A DNA stretch of 64,000 nucleotides from Streptomyces sp. SCSIO 75703 (GTDB lineage Bacteria; Actinomycetota; Actinomycetes; Streptomycetales; Streptomycetaceae). The first letter of the stretch is position 1; each line of letters starts with the position of its first letter. The notes beneath the pieces were generated by a model. That model was given only the letters and a program-made list of their open reading frames with translations, was not told the origin of the DNA and did not search any database. The stretch covers positions 2,604,001 to 2,668,000 of the forward strand of contig NZ_CP144555.1 in NCBI RefSeq assembly GCF_036607905.1. The letters run 5' to 3'. Shown piece by piece: positions 60,427 through 64,000 of the stretch. The position numbers were made by a program, and so were the translations under genes.

Positions 60427-60909
60427 ATGTCCACCACCGAATCGACCCCGTCCGGGATCGGCCCCGTCGAGGGCGCGTCCGTCTACACCGTCGACAACCC
60501 GGCCCCGCTGATCGAGCCCCCTCGCAAGCGGACCCAGAAGACCCCCAAGGCCACCCGCGGCAACTTCGAGCTGTACGGCTGGCTCTTCATGCGCCTGTCC
60601 GGCGTGGTGCTGGTCGTCCTGGTCATCGGGCACCTGCTGATCCAGCTCGTCCTGGACGGCGGCGTCTCCAAGATCGGCTTCGCCTTCGTGGCGGGCCGCT
60701 GGGCCTCGCCGTTCTGGCAGGTCTGGGACCTGCTGATGCTCTGGCTCGCGATGCTGCACGGCTGCAACGGCCTGCGCACGGTCGTCAACGACTACGCGGA
60801 GCGCGCGAACACCCGGCTGTGGCTCAAGGGCCTGCTCTACACCGCCACGGTGTTCACCATCCTGCTGGGCTCGCTGGTGATCTTCACCTTCGACCCGAAC
60901 ATCCGCTAG
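60427..60909 (+). CDS. sdhD: Succinate dehydrogenase membrane anchor subunit
   Basis: 160 aa. A polar N-terminus of about 45 residues, then three helices ([42 protein letters not shown] and [20 protein letters not shown]). [12 protein letters not shown] and HGCNGLR carry the heme/quinone-site His. It begins 5 bp after sdhC and 19 bp before sdhA. Confidence 0.9.
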   Translation: MSTTESTPSGIGPVEGASVYTVDNPAPLIEPPRKRTQKTPKATRGNFELYGWLFMRLSGVVLVVLVIGHLLIQLVLDGGVSKIGFAFVAGRWASPFWQVWDLLMLWLAMLHGCNGLRTVVNDYAERANTRLWLKGLLYTATVFTILLGSLVIFTFDPNIR

Positions 60910-60928
60910 GCACGGGGCTGCGAGAATC

Positions 60929-62683
60929 ATGAAGATCCACAAGTACGACACCGTCATCGTCGGCGCCGGTGGCGCCGGTATGCGGGCCGCCATCGAGGCG
61001 ACCAAGCTCAGCCGCACGGCCGTCCTGACGAAGCTCTACCCCACCCGCTCCCACACGGGCGCCGCGCAGGGCGGCATGGCCGCCGCGCTGGCCAACGTGG
61101 AAGAGGACAACTGGGAGTGGCACACCTTCGACACGATCAAGGGCGGCGACTACCTGGTCGACCAGGACGCCGCCGAGATCCTGGCGAAGGAGGCCATCGA
61201 CTCCGTCCTCGACCTGGAGAAGATGGGCCTGCCGTTCAACCGGACGCCCGACGGGACGATCGACCAGCGCCGCTTCGGCGGTCACTCCCGCAACCACGGT
61301 GAGGCCCCGGTCCGCCGCTCCTGCTACGCGGCCGACCGCACCGGCCACATGATCCTCCAGACGCTGTACCAGAACTGCGTCAAGGAGGGCGTGGAGTTCT
61401 TCAACGAGTTCTACGTCCTGGACCAGCTCATCACCGAGGTCGACGGCGTCAGGAAGTCGGCCGGCGTGGTCGCCTACGAACTGGCGACCGGCGAGATCCA
61501 CGTCTTCCAGGCGAAGTCCGTGATCTACGCCTCGGGCGGCTGCGGCAAGTTCTTCAAGGTGACGTCGAACGCGCACACCCTCACCGGCGACGGCCAGGCG
61601 GCCGTGTACCGGCGCGGGCTGCCGCTGGAGGACATGGAGTTCTTCCAGTTCCACCCGACGGGCATCTGGCGCATGGGCATCCTGCTCACGGAGGGCGCCC
61701 GCGGCGAGGGCGGCATCCTGCGCAACAAGGACGGCGAGCGCTTCATGGAGAAGTACGCGCCCGTCATGAAGGACCTCGCCTCCCGCGACGTCGTCTCCCG
61801 CTCCATCTACACGGAGATCCGCGAGGGCCGCGGCTGCGGTCCCGAGGGCGACCACGTCTACCTCGACCTCACCCACCTGCCGCCGGAGCAGCTCGACGCC
61901 AAGCTGCCCGACATCACGGAGTTCGCGCGGACGTACCTGGGCATCGAGCCGTACACCGACCCGATCCCGATCCAGCCGACCGCGCACTACGCCATGGGCG
62001 GCATCCCGACCAACGTCGAGGGCGAGGTGCTGGCCGACAACACCACCGTCGTGCCCGGCCTGTACGCCGCCGGCGAGGTCGCCTGTGTGTCGGTGCACGG
62101 CGCCAACCGTCTGGGCACCAACTCGCTGCTGGACATCAACGTGTTCGGCCGCCGGGCCGGCATCGCCGCGGCCGAGTACGCCCACACGGCCGACTTCGTG
62201 CCGCTGCCGGAGGACCCGGAGTCGATGGTCGTCGAGCAGATCGAGCGGCTGCGCGAGTCCACGGGCACCGAGCGCGTGGCCGCGCTGCGCCAGGAGCTCC
62301 AGGAGACCATGGACGCCAACGTCATGGTGTTCCGCACCGAGCAGACGATCAAGACGGCCGTCGAGAAGATCGCCGAACTGCGCGTCCGGTACAAGAACGT
62401 GGCCATCCAGGACAAGGGCCGGCGTTTCAACACCGACCTGCTGGAGGCCGTCGAGCTGGGCAACCTGCTGGACCTGGCCGAGGTCATGGCGGTCTCCGCC
62501 CTGGCCCGCAAGGAGTCGCGCGGCGGTCACTACCGCGAGGACTACCCGAACCGCGACGACGTCAACTTCATGCGCCACACCATGGCGTACCGCGAGGTGG
62601 GCGACGACGGCACCGAGTCCGTGCGTCTCGACTACAAGCCGGTCGTCCAGACCCGCTACCAGCCGATGGAGCGTAAGTACTGA
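60929..62683 (+). CDS. sdhA: Succinate dehydrogenase flavoprotein subunit
   Basis: 584 aa. FAD-binding [13 protein letters not shown], the covalent-FAD His in [12 protein letters not shown] (His about 42), the substrate segments [10 protein letters not shown] and QFHPTG, and the C-terminal helical domain ending RYQPMERKY. Normal length. It oxidises succinate to fumarate at the cytosolic face and hands electrons to SdhB. The ATG follows 19 bp after sdhD; the stop overlaps sdhB by 1 bp (TGATG). Confidence 0.97.
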   Translation: MKIHKYDTVIVGAGGAGMRAAIEATKLSRTAVLTKLYPTRSHTGAAQGGMAAALANVEEDNWEWHTFDTIKGGDYLVDQDAAEILAKEAIDSVLDLEKMGLPFNRTPDGTIDQRRFGGHSRNHGEAPVRRSCYAADRTGHMILQTLYQNCVKEGVEFFNEFYVLDQLITEVDGVRKSAGVVAYELATGEIHVFQAKSVIYASGGCGKFFKVTSNAHTLTGDGQAAVYRRGLPLEDMEFFQFHPTGIWRMGILLTEGARGEGGILRNKDGERFMEKYAPVMKDLASRDVVSRSIYTEIREGRGCGPEGDHVYLDLTHLPPEQLDAKLPDITEFARTYLGIEPYTDPIPIQPTAHYAMGGIPTNVEGEVLADNTTVVPGLYAAGEVACVSVHGANRLGTNSLLDINVFGRRAGIAAAEYAHTADFVPLPEDPESMVVEQIERLRESTGTERVAALRQELQETMDANVMVFRTEQTIKTAVEKIAELRVRYKNVAIQDKGRRFNTDLLEAVELGNLLDLAEVMAVSALARKESRGGHYREDYPNRDDVNFMRHTMAYREVGDDGTESVRLDYKPVVQTRYQPMERKY

Positions 62684-63456
62684 TGGCTACCCCCGTTCTG
62701 GACAAGGCGGGCCCGGACCCCGAGCCCGGCTTCGCCGACTCCCCCTACATCACCGTGACCTTCCGGCTCCGGCGTTTCAACCCGGAGGTCTCGGACCAGG
62801 CGACCTGGGAAGACTTCCGGATCGAGATCGACCCGAAGGAGCGCGTCCTCGACGCCCTCCACAAGATCAAGTGGGATCTCGACGGCACGCTGACCTTCCG
62901 GCGTTCCTGCGCGCACGGCATCTGCGGCTCCGACGCCATGCGGATCAACGGCAAGAACCGGCTGGCCTGCAAGACGCTGATCAAGGACATCAGCCCGGAG
63001 AAGCCCATCACGGTCGAGCCCATCAAGGGCATGACGGTCCTCAAGGACCTCGTCGTGGACATGGAGCCGTTCTTCCAGGCATACCGCGACGTGATGCCCT
63101 TCCTGGTCACGAACGAGACCAACGAGCCGACCCGTGAGCGGCTCCAGTCGGCCGAGGACCGCGAGCGCTTCGACGACACGACGAAGTGCATCCTGTGCGC
63201 GGCCTGCACCTCCTCGTGCCCGGTCTTCTGGAACGACGGGCAGTACTTCGGCCCGGCGGCCATCGTCAACGCCCACCGCTTCATCTTCGACTCGCGCGAC
63301 GACGCCGGCGAGCAGCGGCTGGAGATCCTCAACGACCGTGACGGCGTGTGGCGTTGCCGCACGACCTTCAACTGCACGGACGCCTGCCCGCGCGGCATCG
63401 AGGTCACCAAGGCGATCGCGGAGGTGAAGCGGGCGCTCATCACGCGCCGCTTCTGA
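62683..63456 (+). CDS. sdhB: Succinate dehydrogenase iron-sulfur subunit
   Basis: 257 aa. [2Fe-2S] cysteines in SCAHGICGSDAMRINGKNRLAC-like spacing, then CILCAACTSSCPVFW for the [4Fe-4S] and CRTTFNCTDACPRGIEVT for the [3Fe-4S] cluster. It carries electrons from SdhA to the membrane anchor. Last gene of the operon, followed by the terminator at 63476-63517. Confidence 0.97.
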   Translation: MATPVLDKAGPDPEPGFADSPYITVTFRLRRFNPEVSDQATWEDFRIEIDPKERVLDALHKIKWDLDGTLTFRRSCAHGICGSDAMRINGKNRLACKTLIKDISPEKPITVEPIKGMTVLKDLVVDMEPFFQAYRDVMPFLVTNETNEPTRERLQSAEDRERFDDTTKCILCAACTSSCPVFWNDGQYFGPAAIVNAHRFIFDSRDDAGEQRLEILNDRDGVWRCRTTFNCTDACPRGIEVTKAIAEVKRALITRRF

Positions 63457-63475
63457 CGCTCCGGCGTCCCGCAGC

Positions 63476-63517
63476 ACGGCCGAGGGCCCCGATCACGTGA
63501 TCGGGGCCCTCGGCCGT
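63476..63517. terminator. Terminator of the sdh operon
   Basis: A 42-bp perfect palindrome (21-bp arms, no spacer) starts 19 bp after the sdhB stop. Confidence 0.9.
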
Positions 63518-63654
63518 TCGCGCGTCCGCGCCCGCCGGGCCGGCCGCGCCCCGCTCCGCCGTGCCGCGCGGGGGCCGCGCTCCGGCTCAACGGGTGGGGG
63601 CGGTGGCCGCGGTGGGTGGGACCCTCGGTGGCCGGGCGCCCGTAGCCTGCCGGC

Positions 63655-64000
63655 ATGTCGGATCAGGAACCGTACGAAGTGCTCGGTTTCGACAACGTGC
63701 TGCTGCCCGTCGGCGACCTCGGCGCGGCCGTCGGCTTCTCCAGGCGGGCGGGCTTCCCGGTGGCCTTCCGGCTCGACGAGGCCGGGATCGCGCTGTCGCG
63801 GGCCGGCGCCGGGACGCCGGGGCTGCTGCTGCGCGCCGAGGAGGGCTTCGGGCACCGTCCGCCGCCCTGGCCCACCGTCCGGGTGTGGCTGGAGGTGCCG
63901 GACGCCCGTGCGGCGGCCGGGGCGCTGCGCGCGGCGGGGGTGGCGCCGCTCGACGAGCCGTTCCCCGGGGCCACCGGCTGGACGGTGGAGTTCGCCCACT
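63655..64000 (+). CDS. VOC/glyoxalase-family protein (3' end outside window)
   Basis: Only about 115 residues are visible: MSDQEPYEVLGFDNVLLPVGDLGAAVGFSRRAGFPVAF then VRVWLEVPDARAAAGALRAAG, the beta-alpha pattern of the VOC fold. The function is unknown (dioxygenase, glyoxalase or resistance protein types). ATG 63655 follows a TAGCCT -10-like hexamer (63643-63648) by 6 nt, so it is probably leaderless. Confidence 0.7.
   Translation, partial: MSDQEPYEVLGFDNVLLPVGDLGAAVGFSRRAGFPVAFRLDEAGIALSRAGAGTPGLLLRAEEGFGHRPPPWPTVRVWLEVPDARAAAGALRAAGVAPLDEPFPGATGWTVEFAH

Overview
The window is chromosomal DNA of a Streptomyces or close relative. It is very G+C-rich with third-codon bias, uses many GTG starts, contains only one TTA codon that I found in a called gene, and carries the sigQ/afsQ1/afsQ2 locus. 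From memory, the gene order matches the S. coelicolor core region from about SCO4919 down to SCO4855. Its backbone (lpdA, purine nucleoside phosphorylase, sugar-phosphate mutase, add, deoA, cdd, sdhCDAB) is also the order around Rv3303c-Rv3319 in M. tuberculosis.

Layout. (1) 1-10 kb: end of lpdA, a gamma-glutamylcyclotransferase-like gene, PNP, phosphosugar mutase, a PH-like membrane protein, deoC, two coupled aldehyde dehydrogenase genes (the second without a catalytic half), a small secreted protein and a P-loop uridine kinase-like gene. (2) 10.9-15.4 kb: sigQ divergent from afsQ1-afsQ2-lipoprotein. (3) 15.4-25.4 kb: a 1-kb non-coding repeat array, VanZ-like and PspC-like genes, a secreted protein, add, an alpha/beta hydrolase, LysR, MFS, an ECF sigma factor with a SnoaL-like tail, a STAS protein and an auxin-efflux-type carrier. 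(4) 25.6-34.3 kb: a nucleoside uptake and catabolism block on the minus strand, with two BMP-family lipoproteins, an ABC ATPase, two permeases, cdd and deoA. (5) 34.4-48.7 kb: an M20 amidohydrolase, then a wall-glycan cluster (NeuB, NeuA-HAD fusion, sialyl/Kdn-transferase-like genes, two GT2 + polysialyltransferase-like pairs in mirror orientation, an acyltransferase and a methyltransferase). It is probably the Kdn/teichulosonic-acid polymer locus known from S. coelicolor. (6) 48.7-59.9 kb: a truncated FAD monooxygenase, leuE, a B12-mutase large subunit, an L,D-transpeptidase, a sigma/anti-sigma-like pair, a GH20 hexosaminidase and an OHCU-decarboxylase-like gene. (7) 60-63.5 kb: sdhCDAB, then the start of a VOC protein.

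How it works together. Nucleosides enter through the BMP/ABC system. They are deaminated (Add, Cdd) and cleaved by phosphorolysis (PNP, DeoA). Their pentose phosphates are isomerised and cleaved (mutase, DeoC), and the acetaldehyde may be oxidised by the neighbouring ALDH pair. Six copies of a 12-bp palindrome, CTACGCGCGTAG, sit in the promoters of exactly these genes. This looks like one operator for the whole regulon.

The other striking feature is a family of 18/21-bp direct repeats built on GACACGCC. They occur as intergenic arrays and as in-frame low-complexity inserts in the NeuA fusion, one polysialyltransferase-like protein and the anti-sigma-like protein. A different repeat lengthens AfsQ2 by about 165 residues. 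I saw no tRNA or rRNA gene, CRISPR array, IS element or prophage.
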